A stretch of DNA of 64,000 nucleotides from Ceratobasidium sp. AG-K (taxonomy: Eukaryota > Basidiomycota > Agaricomycetes > Cantharellales > Ceratobasidiaceae). Every line of letters begins with the position of its first letter. The stretch's first letter is position 1. The notes beneath the pieces were generated by a model. That model saw only the letters and a program-made list of their open reading frames with translations, was not told the DNA's origin and did no database searches. The DNA lies in NCBI GenBank assembly GCA_037039685.1, contig JAWNGF010000001.1, positions 8,432,001 to 8,496,000 on the forward strand, in the 5' to 3' direction. Below are positions 15,539 to 26,918 of the stretch, piece after piece. The translations under genes were made by a program, and so were the position numbers.

Positions 15539-16362
15539 CTTGTGATCGGTGAGTTACCACGATGGGCACTCAACTGACGATCGCTGCTGACGCGCTCAAA
15601 TCGATTCCGGTTGTTGTCGCGGAGTTGGCAGGGAGCCAGTTGCCACAGGTGGCATTTCCGTCCATCCATCACTGCCTCGACCACCATGTGCCAGTAAATG
15701 CTCGGATGGAGGTTCCATTTGGGCAGCGGTATGTCTGCAACTCCCCCAATCCCCAGCAGGACAATAAGGGATTGACATTCCACACCCGACACAGGAGATT
15801 CGAGAATTTGGCTTATCAAGAAGAAAATACAGAAAACACGACAACAATTACATCTAGGCTAACGTATTGTAACACAGGCTCATCCCCACGAAGACCCACG
15901 CCATTATCGACTTTGGGGGTAGGCCTTTTGCCGAGCTCGTACCCGTGGCCGTTGGCCCTGGGGACGTCTGTGTCACGTTCGACTGAGGAAGGCTACTAGA
16001 GCCCCCTATAGTCGAGCGTGATGTATTCGGATTGAGCGATGTGAGTTGACTGTTGCTAAGCGAAGTAGCACGAGGAGTCGAAGACACGGCTCTGGAAGAT
16101 GTGAAAAGAGCGCTCGTCGATACGTCCGTTTCGCTTCCGGTAAGTGTTTCTTGAGAAACCACCACTGTACTTGTCAGAGAACCAACGATTGTACCGGTTG
16201 GGGTTGGATCTGTCAACACCAACGCTTTACAACGTGAAAAACACTTGTGAATGCTTGCATGGCAGACTCTCGAAGGTTTTGATACGTACTTGTGGTTTCG
16301 CCTTGAGCGACAGTCAAGTCGATCCAACTGAGAAGGAGGAGACAAAGAATCAGGCTGCGCAT
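15535..16362 (-). CDS. Small Ser/Thr-rich secretory or membrane protein of unknown function
   Basis: No family recognised. Start at 16362 gives a clear signal peptide, MRSLILCLLLLSWIDLTVAQ, missed if one reads only long frames because an intron (GTACGT) follows within 90 bases. The next exon is a mucin-like stretch of about 110 residues, more than a third Ser or Thr (TSTVVVSQETLTGSETDVST and onward), likely O-glycosylated. Then comes a hydrophobic stretch (PPKSIMAWVFVGMSL) that either ends the protein shortly after (TLA, stop near 15854) like a GPI signal, or is spliced at about 15878 to a further frame containing QSLIVLLGIGGVADIPL and ending at 15535. The longer form would overlap the stop of the convergent Zn2Cys6 gene. 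Coordinates are for the longer model. Confidence 0.5.
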
Positions 16363-16787
16363 TGCGAATCAAAGCTCAAGAAAAGTCTTTGAAACTTCTG
16401 AGGGTGGATAACTACGCACTCTCCTGAGGGAGTGCTCAGTCCTAATTATAATCAACAATAGCTCGTAAGCGCCCGATGTTTGCTTAGTCCGTGATAGTAT
16501 GAAGTCGGAGGCGAGTAGGTGGAATACAGGCTGTGCATAGCGCTACGACTATTCATTCGAACGAAAAATACTCTGTATCGTATGGTCTTGGCATGCAGTC
16601 AATTGATCCTAGCCATGCGCATGGTGGCTGAGCATCTCATGTGAGCAGATATGATCCAGAAATATGAGTATATGCGTTATAATTGTCCCGCCAAACACAT
16701 TTTGTAGGTAACAGATGTTCCGCTCACTTCAGAATGTGAGCTACTTGCGAATAGGCAAAGTTGCCTGTGAGTCAAGTAGCAAAGTAT

Positions 16788-16793
16788 CACGTG
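16788..16793. promoter_or_regulatory. CACGTG site upstream of the two-cupin gene
   Basis: The core lies in the near-palindrome atcacgtgat, about 50 bp before the chosen ATG at 16841. If the in-frame ATG at 16715 were the real start, the site would be inside the coding sequence. Confidence 0.35.
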
Positions 16794-16840
16794 ATCGTTC
16801 TCATCCCACCTCGTATCTTGCAATTGGCCACGATCACACT

Positions 16841-18367
16841 ATGGCAGACGAACCAACAAATTTGAAGTCTGCTGGAGCCAAACCCCTCGAGAATGAACCA
16901 GAAAAAGGCATCACCCTTGAATCTGGGGTCTCCGCAAAGCTTGAGAGCGATGGTGTTGAAATAGTGGCGGAATCGGCACCTCCAGCAACCGAGGAGAGCC
17001 TACTAGCCAAAATCGGCCCTAAGCCTGATCGTGCAGAACAGGCACTCGAAGCTCTGGATTCGGCCAAACCAGTCTCTGACGAAACTAGGAATACCGTTCT
17101 AACCAGTAAAAATCTCCGCGACTATATCGTACATGCGCCTGATCTCCTCGAAGAGAACGATAGTCGTCGAACCGCCTGCTTGAATAAAACTACTGGAATG
17201 AGCGACCGACTAGGGGTTCACTATCAAATCATACCTCCCGGGTTCAGGTCTGCCTGTACCGTATTTGTCTACTTCTATCAGTGCTACCGTCTGATGCCCA
17301 TTTATCAGGCCCTCATGCCCATTCCGCAGAGGACGAGCTTGTGTTCTGTCTTCAAGGTCGAGGGACCATCTGGCAAAATGGATGGATCTATCCATTTGCA
17401 CCAGGAGATGTTGCTGGTTGGAAAGCTGGAACTGGCATCACCCATTGCATTATCAACGATACGAAGCAGACCCCTGGTCAAGCAAATGACGATGATAATG
17501 ATGAGGAAGATCTTATCCTCCTAGTCGTTGGAGAGAACAAGCCAGACGTAGACAAGCTTTACTACCCATGCAATCCTGAAAATTACGACGTTCCGGGGCG
17601 TCGCTGGGAGGACCACACGCAGCAGAACGAAGGCGGAGCACATCCAGGCGTCCCACGAGCGGAACGTCCAAACGACACGCTGCCGGGTTATCAGTTGGGA
17701 GCGAGGCCGAGTAATATCGTCAACTGGCAGGATCAGCTTGCTCCCGCCGGAGAAGGCGAGCTGTTCGCGTATGCCACTTCCTTGTCACAAGAAACTGGTT
17801 TATCGGGGCGGTTTGGGTGCAATCTGGAGATTATTCCACCAGGAGCTCGGTCATCTGGTATGCCATCCATTTGTTAGTTTGAGATCCTGGCTTATGACCG
17901 GCAAACCCTCAGATCCGCATGCACACAGGTGTGTGGATTCAAGTATGCTCAGTGAATAAAGACTGATCCATTACCAGTGTTGAAGATGAGCTGGTCTTTG
18001 TGATACAAGGGGAAGGGATGGCTTGGCTCGATGGCCATGTATTTCCTATTTCGACGGGAGATGCAGTTGGATTCAGAGGTGGCACGGGTTTGGCGCACAC
18101 CATAATCAATGATTCAAATTCACGAGGGGAAGAGTCTGGACAAGATCTGGTAATGTGGATTGTTGGGGAGAACCGACGATCCGAAGATAAGGTAGTTTAT
18201 CCTCTCCATCCGGAAAAGTCCAAGACGTTTGCGCGATGGTGGAAAGGTACGCCACCGTTGGCTTTTCATCTCGGCATCTAATCTCTGTCTTACCCCACAC
18301 AGATGCTCCTTCCAGAAACCTTGGTAGGATATTTTCGGGTAGTAAGGTATTATGGAAAACCATCTAA
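16841..18367 (+). CDS. Two-cupin (bicupin) protein of unknown substrate
   Basis: Contains two copies of a cupin_2-like barrel. The first reads SGPHAHSAEDELVFCLQGRG then WIYPFAPGDVAGWKAGTGIT and HCIINDT. The second reads LVFVIQGEGMAWLDGHVFPI then GDAVGFRGGTGLAHTIINDS, followed in both by a VGENK/R-x-D-K-x-YP segment. HAH...E and the late His are the usual metal ligands of the fold. Upstream is an acidic, disordered N-terminus of about 90 residues. Introns lie at about 17247-17318, 17856-17978 and 18247-18302; the last splice gives WWKDAPSRNLGRI and stop 18365-18367. Start placed at the MADEPTNL methionine; an in-frame Met exists at 16715. Its reaction cannot be assigned: cupins include dioxygenases, isomerases and storage proteins. 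Confidence 0.85.
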
Positions 18368-18786
18368 CGGTCGCTGTCTCGTATGTTTAGGCGACCATAA
18401 AGGACGAGCGACGAACCCACGTATCGACGTGGTTTGATAGGTGCCATGTGTTTGGTTGATTTTAGACGCTTGCCAGCTCCGTGATCTAGCAGATATCAAA
18501 AATAAATCAGTAATATAAGGGAATTAATCTGAAAGCCGATGTGTAAAGCGTGAGCCGGTCACACTGGGCGACCATCTTGTCTTGTGTGCTTGTGGAAGGC
18601 TACGAATCAGGATTGTGTGACATAAGCAAACTCCCCGTCGCGTGACTGGAGCGTGGCGGTTAGGAGACGTGCTCTGATTTTGCGAACGCCAACCCCAACT
18701 TTCTTTCACCCACACATGTTCGTAGGTTTCGAAGGATACATGGGTTCATCGGGTTGACTGACGCGTCTTTCAGATTGAATTGCACA

Positions 18787-19219
18787 ATGTCGACCGCTCC
18801 TGAAGCTTCTGCCCAGGCCGCTCCTGTGAACGGCGCAGCCGCCCATCTAGCGGGAGCCAAGGCACTATTGGCACAGAAGATGGCACAAAAAGAGTGAGTA
18901 CGGAGTTTTTTAAAAAAAAAATCATTGTATTGAAGCTAAGTCAAATGGAACGTAGAAACCCAGCTACCTTTTCCCCGACCGACAACATGATGACGCCCAC
19001 GTCAGCAAAGATAAGCCAGGTCAAGAAGAAGCACTTTACCAAGTAAGTAGCTATTGCTTGCAGCCACGATACATTACGTTGACCGGGTCCTCCAGAGGCA
19101 AGCCACTCAGCGGTCCCCGATTTGGAGCAATGGCCTCCCCTCTTGCACCCCAGAAATTAGGGGATGAACAGGATACTACCAGCTCGGCAGGTGGGCCGGC
19201 GGAGGCTCCCGAGTCATGA
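18787..19219 (+). CDS. Small nuclear-type protein, Spo12-like
   Basis: Three short exons give a protein of about 105 residues: MSTAPEASAQAAPVNGAAAH then an Ala-rich helix, NMMTPTSAKISQVKKKHFTK, then GKPLSGPRFGAMASPLAPQK, ending PAEAPES at 19217-19219. Introns (GTGAGTAC... and GTAAGTAG...) fit the local length. The central block TPTSAKISQVKKKHFTKGKP resembles the short conserved motif of the Spo12 family, which in yeasts acts in mitotic exit. The match is to a short motif, so function is tentative; the coding prediction itself is firmer because the splice phases join cleanly. Confidence 0.55.
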
Positions 19220-19449
19220 CACTGTTGCTGTGCCGTGTATTGCTCGCTTGTTCACTGTATGTCCTGCCTCCTTGTATCATCCTCGTTGCCCGCGCACTAT
19301 TGTACTATTCAAATAACTAGACTACATGCTTAATCGGATGATTGAATTTGCATGTACGTGAAAGATTATGCTCTGTCAGACATACGAGTACAACACAAAG
19401 TACAACAAGTCATTCCGCTCCCCAACTAAAGCACAATGGATATCTAAGC

Positions 19450-22107
19450 CTACTTGCTCTTCTTGCTCTCCAGAGGGTCCTTTTCCGCCTGACTAGCCAA
19501 GGCTTTGATGTCATCATCACCAACTTGACCGTATTCGTTTACGCGCTTCGGGTCAACGCGATAGATCCAACGTTGGTATAGGAAGATGAGGAATACGACA
19601 TCGTCGCGGAAGCAAGCAAGTCTGTGAAGGATGGGCATCTAATCGGCGAGAAAATGAATCTGATTGAATCTACCGAAAGAGGTGTAGAAATCAACTGACC
19701 TTGATACAAAACGCAAAGAAGTCGTCAACCACCGTTCCGAGTGTTTTGTACACCATCGCCTATTCACAATCCATCAGCGAAATATCTAACGGCAAGCAGA
19801 GACACTGTGAACCTTGATGGGCATATGTGCGACACTCTTCAACTTATAGTTGATAATTAGTTGGGGGACGAGCTGAGCAAAACCAAACATGTACACGAAT
19901 CTGTGGAAGGGTGCATCAGTACGGGTTTGCTACGCGATATGGACGGGAAACATACGAAGTGAGCGTAGAAATGACAAACGAATACCATCCACGGTGCGTT
20001 TCATACACAAGCGAATAGATTGTGTATCCCGCGAGCAGTGGGATCGTGACGTATGAAACATAACGGAACGCAAGTTTATCGTACCTAGGAGAGGTACACC
20101 GTTAGTGTCGGGTATATACCATGTTAGTTATACGCACTCCTGGGTCTTTTTCTCGTCTTCACTCAAAACGTGCTTGTCTAATGGTATATTTGTTGATAGC
20201 CAGCCAATATACTAGGTCAAGATGTCTTACCTTTGATGTCAAGTTTGTAAGGGAACATTGAACCAGCATCCGAGGAGACGATAGAGATGTCGACCGCTTT
20301 TGTAATCTACAAACACAGTCAGTGCCCTGCGTAGCAAGTATCATGGACTGGCAAACCTTCCAGGCTTCAATGACAATCCCTGTGCCTTGCCCCATAAGAA
20401 TCATGTAGCTTGTTTCGGTGTTATTGTCGATGAGGTAGAGGAGGATAATCAACTATACGTGTAATACGATCAGTGGACATCAGAATAACTACCAGAAAAA
20501 CAAACCTGGACAACTACATTGGTTACAATGGTCCTAAAATAATGTGTTAGTGGTGCAAAGAACACCAGCTACCCCGTGACGTACCTGACGGAGACCCCAA
20601 CCATCTCTTTCTTTCCCTTCCAGTGGCTGATGTCGCTCTATGTCCCGGGCGGACTTAACGTCCTCTCGTCAAGTTGGCCACTAAGCACTCACCTTGAACG
20701 CCAGGATCTCAAACAGTCCATGCAACAGGCTAACTATGACTGTCGTGGCCAAGAGGATCGGATTCGTCTCGGTTAGCATGCGTTTCATTTCGTCAATCTC
20801 TGCTGCACTTGAGGCAGGTTGCTTGTCGAAGCTGTCGGTCATGGACGCATATACAGTGAACTTCATGTAGCTCAGAGGGTAAAAGGACACTGATTTTTCC
20901 CCGCTTATTTAGATGGACATGAAATGCTTGAGAAAAGACGTACCGTGGAGAGGCAATACTGGGGTCGTCGAGTTAATGGGATTCATTGAGTTCTTGAGGA
21001 GCCAAAAGTCGTTGGGAAATACGATGGGGTTGTAATAGTACTTGTCTTCAATTTGCCGGACCGAGATATGTTCAACAACGGGTGGGGGAAGTTGGTTCAT
21101 AGGGACATGGGGAAAGTCCGAGACAAGAGTAAGGGTTACATTCTATGATTGGTTAGTTAGCATTGCTCAAGCGGGATGGAACTGGCCTCCTACGGGATGC
21201 CAGTATGAGACGGGTGAGTCATCTTCGGGCTAAAAAGCAAGAATGAGTACGATAGCTTGGAATGTCGCTGCGTGAATTCACGCACTTCTTCTTCAACAAA
21301 TTCTTCAGCCTCTTCCTCTTGACCGCCAGTAAGTAGGCTTTTCTCCTTGCGGATCTTGCGACGTGGCCTGTAACGTGTCAACACTAAAATTGATATGAAT
21401 ATCATTTCGAACTGAGAGACATAATACAGGCATACTTTTGCGAGAATGATGAACGTCGCCGGGGTTATGCGCCATGTCTCCGGGGGAGGCGCCATTTCGG
21501 GTCAGAAAGATATGCGCCCATAATGTGCCGTTGTTCATGACCGACTAAGTTTAAGACAACGTGAGCTTAGTACGTGGCGTTGGAATTCCTAGGCACACCT
21601 GAGGAACGTTGACCAGCCCATCCCATTCCCTACTTTCATCCCATTTGCCATACTCAATCCCCTTCCATGAAAAATACGGGAGGCCCTCATTTTTGAGTTC
21701 GAACGGAGACGGGGAAAGGAAAAAATGGAGGTCAAGCATAGTACCAGGGGTCCAGAGGGGATACGCATGGGTTGGCGCGGACTTGGATGCAACGCTGGGT
21801 GCGTCAGAGGACTGATGAGTGGGAGGGGCTGGAGGTGTGGCCGGTTGGGACGGTTTGAACACATAGTTCTTGACTACAGTCAGCTGTTAGTGGCTATCGG
21901 GCAGTTTAGACGACCTTGCTCACTTAGTTGTGAAACCAAATAGAAGAGTACCACTTGCTAGATTAGGATGGTCGATTAGTATTCAGCAGCAAAAGTCGGG
22001 TGAAAACATACCTGGACAATGCCCAAAATCCTCTTTATAGTTCCTTCTTCCCGTTGCCCGTTATTCTGGCTTGCTGGAGCAGCTCTCGCTGCAGTTGGTT
22101 CAGACAT
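19450..22107 (-). CDS. CLPTM1-family multi-pass membrane protein
   Basis: Homologue of cleft lip and palate transmembrane protein 1, an ER/Golgi polytopic protein; human CLPTM1 and CLPTM1L affect receptor assembly and lipid scrambling. In order: MSEPTAARAAPA start, a luminal domain with FSWKGIEYGKWDESREWDGL, WAHIFLTRNGASP, YYYNPIVFPNDFWLLK and FYPLSYMKFTVYASM. The membrane part follows (ILLATTVIVSLLHGLFEILA, LIILLYLIDNNTETSYMILM, GQGTGIVIEAWK) with the family-typical FRYVSY region and KMPILHRLACFRDDVVFLIF near the end. The C-terminus is polar and ends ESKKSK, a lysine-rich tail compatible with ER retrieval. More than ten short introns interrupt the frame. It is divergent from the carboxypeptidase S gene with 284 bp between starts. 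Confidence 0.9.
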
Positions 22108-22146
22108 GACCACGTTGGCGGGCGGAGAGTCAAGGAGCGAGAATAT

Positions 22147-22152
22147 CACGTG
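22147..22152. promoter_or_regulatory. CACGTG site in the CLPTM1 / carboxypeptidase S divergent promoter
   Basis: Sits in tcacgtga about 40 bp upstream of the CLPTM1 homologue start and about 240 bp upstream of the peptidase start; a bidirectional control site is possible. Sequence match only. Confidence 0.4.
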
Positions 22153-22391
22153 ACCGCCCTGGGTAAATATATGAACCCATCAGAAAACCCACACCAATTG
22201 ATAAGGAATCAGGTATGAGCGATACAACTATCATCGGGGTTTTGCAAGTTTGTGCCGGCTTCTGGACCCCAAGTTCGTGGTTGCATCCCATCGCCATGTG
22301 CTTCATCGGGCCGCTGACAACGCAACGTCCGAGCCTATATAAGTAGCTAGATGAGCGTTATGCAAACAAACCCGACGAACTCCCCAACAAT

Positions 22392-24623
22392 ATGAAGCAA
22401 CAAGGCGAGCTCCCTTGGACTGCAACTCCCGAGCCTCGGAAGAGCTCTAACCGCTTGAAACTCACGGGAGCACTCTTTGCGGGTCTCTTAGTGTTGTATC
22501 CCCTCTCCTGCACTGTGTCGAATCACCCGAATGGCGCTCTCCGTGAGAGTCAAGCAAGCCCAGAGACCATAAAGCGTCGCCGATGTGTGTCCTCAGGTCG
22601 ATCCACTTCTGCCGTCATCGAACACCAATCAAAAGCTGGCTTCTGAACTTGGCGCCGCCTTTTCAGACCCAGGCTTCGAGACCGTTGCTGCGGAGTATCT
22701 GGGTGCAGCTGTCCGAGTTCCGTGAGCAATGTGGACCACAAGGCGCATACATCTACTAAATGCCTCTGGATAGTACCGAATCCTACGACAAAATGGACCC
22801 GGTTGGAAAGGACCCTCGCTGGGAGGCCTTCTACAAGTTCTCCGAACACCTGTTAAAGACTTACCCTAATGTGTGCGTCCAATCTATGAGTCGTTAGGTA
22901 TCTCATTAACATCCTCTAATAGCCACGCAACACTGACTCAAACTCGGATCAACACCCACGCGTTGCTCTACCACTGGCCCGGTACTGACAGCTCTCTTAA
23001 GCCTATTCTCCTAACTGCCCACCAGGACGTTGTTCCAGTGGAACCCAATACCGTCGGCTCCTGGATTCATCCGCCTTACTCGGGCCATTATGATGGAACT
23101 TGGGTGTGGGGCCGTGGTGCAACGGATGACAAGAGCGGGTTGGTTGGAATCATGGTGACGCTCGAAAAACTTATTGAGAAAGGATTCAAGCCAAAGCGTG
23201 GGATTCTTGTTGGTTTCGGGATTGACGAGGAAGCCAGTGGCCTTTATGTGAGTCATTGGCTCTTACTATCGGAGTTTCTCTGACAACTTTTGCAGGGCGC
23301 CCAAAACATCGCAAAGTACATTGAGGAAAACTTCGGCAAAAACAGTGTATCTGTGCTTGTTGATGAGGGTGGTAAGTATATGCATGTTGTAATTTCTAAG
23401 CGACCTAATCATGACGGAGCTCCAGGCGGGATACAAACACTTGGTGGCATTGGGGTTGCTCAGCCTGCCGTTGCTGAAAAGGGATACCTGGACGTGCGTG
23501 TTGAAGTTGTACACCCGGGGGACATTCTAGTGTTCCTCCAGAGCATACGGTATGTTTAATTTGGCTAGGCCTGACGCACAGCCGAGTTCATTTTATTGCC
23601 ACTAGTCTATCGGCATTCTTGCTTCACTGCTGGTTGAGATCGAATCGACCCCTTATGCGCCAGAACTCCCGCGCTCATCACCTATTTATAGCCTTCTACA
23701 ATGCTTTGCCGCACATGTCCCATCCGTACCCCCTTCATTCCGCTCCTCCATCCTCGACTCAATTTGTCCTGCCGACGCTTCGGTGCATCATATGAGGAAA
23801 TGCGACAAAGCCCTGCATGACGTTGAGGGTGCGCTTTTCGAGGCGTCCTCAGACTGGAACAAGGGTAGCGAATACCAGGCTAGGTCGTACCGAAGCTTGC
23901 TACGGACAACCCAGGCTACAGATATGATCACAGGAGGTGTTAAAGCGAACGCTTTACCAGAGCTGGCGAGCGCTGTTGTGAATCATCGGATTCGAACTGA
24001 TAGGTATGAGCCACGAAGCTGCCGCTTGAGTACGTGGTACTCATTCACGTTTAAAGCTCCGTTTCTGAACTTCAGGATTCCATCACTGCCAAACTCCTGC
24101 CTCTCGCCAAGAAGTTCAACCTCACCCTAACGTCATTTTCTCATGCAAACATCACGAACGGCGGGGTGGGCACTCTCACACTTTCGGATGCATGGGGTAC
24201 TGCTTTGAACCCCGCGCCTGTGACACCCACCGAGGGTCCTGAGGCAGCTGCGTATAGGCTACTAAGCGGAGTCATCAGACACACTAGGGGAAATAAGAAG
24301 ACGGTTGTGAGCCCGGCGATTATGAGTGGAAATACGGGTGAGTTTATCGGCATTTCACTTTGGGGCGTGTTTTAAATGTTCCAACAGATACGCGCTACTA
24401 CTGGAAGGTAACTCCCAACATTTTCCGTTACTCTCACTTGTCGGACAAAGATGTATACAACGGCGCACACACCATTAATGAAGGTCGGTCTCTTGCCAAG
24501 TCTGCCTTGGATTATATGTGCTAATACTAGGAATTCGTAGCGACACGTGTGGCTGGGTTTGTGGAGATGATCCAGTTCTTCAAGAATTTTATCCTTACCG
24601 CTGACGACGCGACAGACCTCTGA
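22392..24623 (+). CDS. Vacuolar-type carboxypeptidase S, M20 metallopeptidase (Cps1-like)
   Basis: Zinc exopeptidase that removes C-terminal residues from peptides and is delivered to the vacuole as a type II membrane protein in yeast. The N-terminus has a cytoplasmic stretch and one membrane anchor (LTGALFAGLLVLYPLSCTV). After two short introns comes ESYDKMDPVGKDPRWEAFYK, then the M20 motifs: LLTAHQDVVPV (zinc His), WGRGATDDKSG (bridging Asp) and GIDEEASGLYGA (catalytic Glu and zinc Glu). Later exons supply VLVDEGG, the dimerisation region and the end EMIQFFKNFILTADDATDL with stop 24621-24623. The second exon is read in another frame from the first, consistent with an intron at 22518-22594. 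The family is certain; the exact substrate is not. Confidence 0.92.
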
Positions 24624-24957
24624 ATGCCTAGTGGCTAGGAAATTGTACAATAGAAACAAGTCGGTTATAAAATGGATTCGACACCTTTCCCATGCTCGGC
24701 TTGCGTCTTTGATCGTAAAACAGGTTGATACTGTGCGAGAGTACTGTGGTAGTTACCCTCAGGAAGGTAGAATGTATGCGCGTGATCAACCTAACATATC
24801 ACTGTAATCATAGTTGCAATCTAATCTCCGCTCCCGGTTATCGGTCGCTAAAGTTCGCTTGGCCATATACAGGTTTATGAATGGTATTACATGCATATCG
24901 ACATACGGGCTAGTCCTTTTTGGAACTCTCGAGGACCCATAACTTTACATATTGTAG

Positions 24958-26474
24958 CTACACGGTTTGAATATGCTTCTTCAAGCACTTGAGCACCCTG
25001 GATTGATCGTAAGTCGTGGCGACAGAAAGACCCTTGAGGGTTGCCCAGCGGCGCACAACCTCTGGGTCTGGACCATAGGTCAATAAACGAGTCGGCGCAG
25101 GCAAACTGAAAAGGCACTTACAGTCAGTAATGATACCATCAACGCCCCATCCATATATTTGTTCTGCGATATTCAAGCGGTTAACCTATAAAATATCAAA
25201 ATTGAGATTATGAGTCTTTATCCTATAAAGCTAAGGCTTACGGTCCATGGCTTGACGAGCATCCCGCTCTTGTGCGCTTCATCCACCATTTCCTTGGTTG
25301 TAAACGATATATAGCCGGGAATGTTGGGATCAACCGGGGTAGACCTGCCGTCAGTCGCGGAGGGCGAGAGAATATCGGCTCCGATACTGTGTGCGGCTTG
25401 GGCGAGTTGAACACCAAGCGTGCTTCCGGGGAATGAGTCCGGGCGGAGCCCGGCAAGCCAAGTGGAGGTGCTGTTCGAAGGCCCGTATACAGTAGTACTG
25501 AGATAAACAGAATCAGTAGTTGCTCCAACCGAAGTAGACAGGGAACCCACATGTCAGCCAACGCAGCTAGGGTAATCTTGGGATCAAGTTTCTACCCAAA
25601 TTGACCTCAGTACCCATTCAAGTACAAGCACTGCACTACGAACCTTCATGAGAATCAACGTGCGCCAGTCGAAGCTCTGGTAGGTGATCTTGCGATAGTA
25701 CTTGCTCGACTTGAACAGCTTGTACTGCGCATGGGCAAAGTCTTCTGGCGAGCGAGTCAAGTTGGGGAACTGTGCATCGACCTTAGATTCGATGTTGAGC
25801 TCAACCTGGTGCGATGGGTCTGCACAATCAAGGAAATCGAAGAGCTCGGGAAGAGTAGAGAGCTTCGTCCCGGGGTAGAGCACTTGGAGAGCTGAAACAG
25901 AGTCAATTCGGACTTAATATCGAGTGGGGCGTGAGAGACTTACGAAAGCCGTCCAGTCGCTGAGATCCACAATCGAGAGTCTTGATTTGCGCAAGCGTCA
26001 AGTTTGCAACAAACTAGGCGACCAAAACTCAGAGCTAAGTGCTAGCGCTAACAAAGTCGACGTACCTTTCCAACGTACGGGAACAGCGGATCTCCCGGTG
26101 TCACAGGTTTAGTATCCTTGCACTTGAGCCCATCGATGCTCTCGTCGTGCCACACAAGCACACTACAAACTCAGTAGGCGTTTAATCACATTTTTGAGTA
26201 CTTACTGCCCATCTTTTGTAAGTCCGTTATCAAACTCCAGAGTCTTGGCACCATAAATCAAACCCCTACAAATTGATTAGACACATTTTAGGAAACGTAT
26301 GACGTCGATGTACCATGCAAACGCGGGCAAGGTGCTCTCGACCGTCGCTCCTCGACTCCCTCGGTGTCCCTGAATATCATATACTCCCGTCGATGCTCGT
26401 GAAACTACGGGAAAGGAAAAACCAAGTTGGGCTGCCGCACCAAACAAGAGTAGAGTCGTAGTCAAACGCGCCAT
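24958..26474 (-). CDS. Secreted glycerophosphodiester phosphodiesterase (GDPD)
   Basis: Hydrolyses glycerophosphodiesters to glycerol-3-phosphate and an alcohol. Start at 26474 gives a clean signal peptide (MARLTTTLLLFGAAAQLGFS); a longer in-frame N-terminus from 26533 would bury it. The catalytic region begins IQGHRGSRGATVESTLPAF (His and Glu of the TIM barrel), then WHDESIDGLKCKDT, LSTLPELFDFLDCADPSHQV, ELNIESKVD and a late ILSPSATDGRSTPVDPNIPG block, with GWGVDGIITDYP near the end. It stops at 24958-24960 after LKKHIQTV. Seven or so short introns. The product looks extracellular, so a role in scavenging phosphate or glycerol from phospholipid head groups is reasonable inference. Confidence 0.9.
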
Positions 26475-26918
26475 GAGGAGGGGAAGTTTGGGTCGTCGAG
26501 GTGGGAGCACCAACGACTCGACGTCCGGCTTCATTTCCGATCCTTTTATACGGTGTTTGTGAGAACCCAAGAAGTGCGCCTTGAGAATGAGAAAAATTCC
26601 TCATGGAGGTCGAGTGCATAATAAAGTGTGGATTATCATGTGGTCGAATACGCACGTTTGACATTCTGACAGGCGCTTATCGCACGTGGTCCCGTCTTTG
26701 ACTTGGCCAGGCGCGCGAAGCCCAGTATAGCTGTCAGCTCATTCTTTTCACACGACTGAGGTATGCAAATGAAAATGGATTGAGATATAGCACAGTACCG
26801 AAACCAAGTCAGAGAAACAGCATCATTAATGTCCCAGTCAAAAGCATGATCAAGTCTAGCTTGAGTTTTCGCCCCACGCGGTCCTTTCATTATTATACAT
26901 CATGAACGCTCGAGGCGC
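26475..26918. other. Intergenic: GDPD promoter and chitin synthase 3' side
   Basis: 444 bp without a recognisable gene. A CACGTG core at 26683-26688 lies 209 bp upstream of the GDPD start. Short open stretches here have no family features. Confidence 0.4.

Noticed and set aside
22594..22646. Apparent frameshift early in carboxypeptidase S
   Set aside because: An intron 22518-22594 with GTG...CAG ends moves the reading into the frame that carries the conserved sequence.
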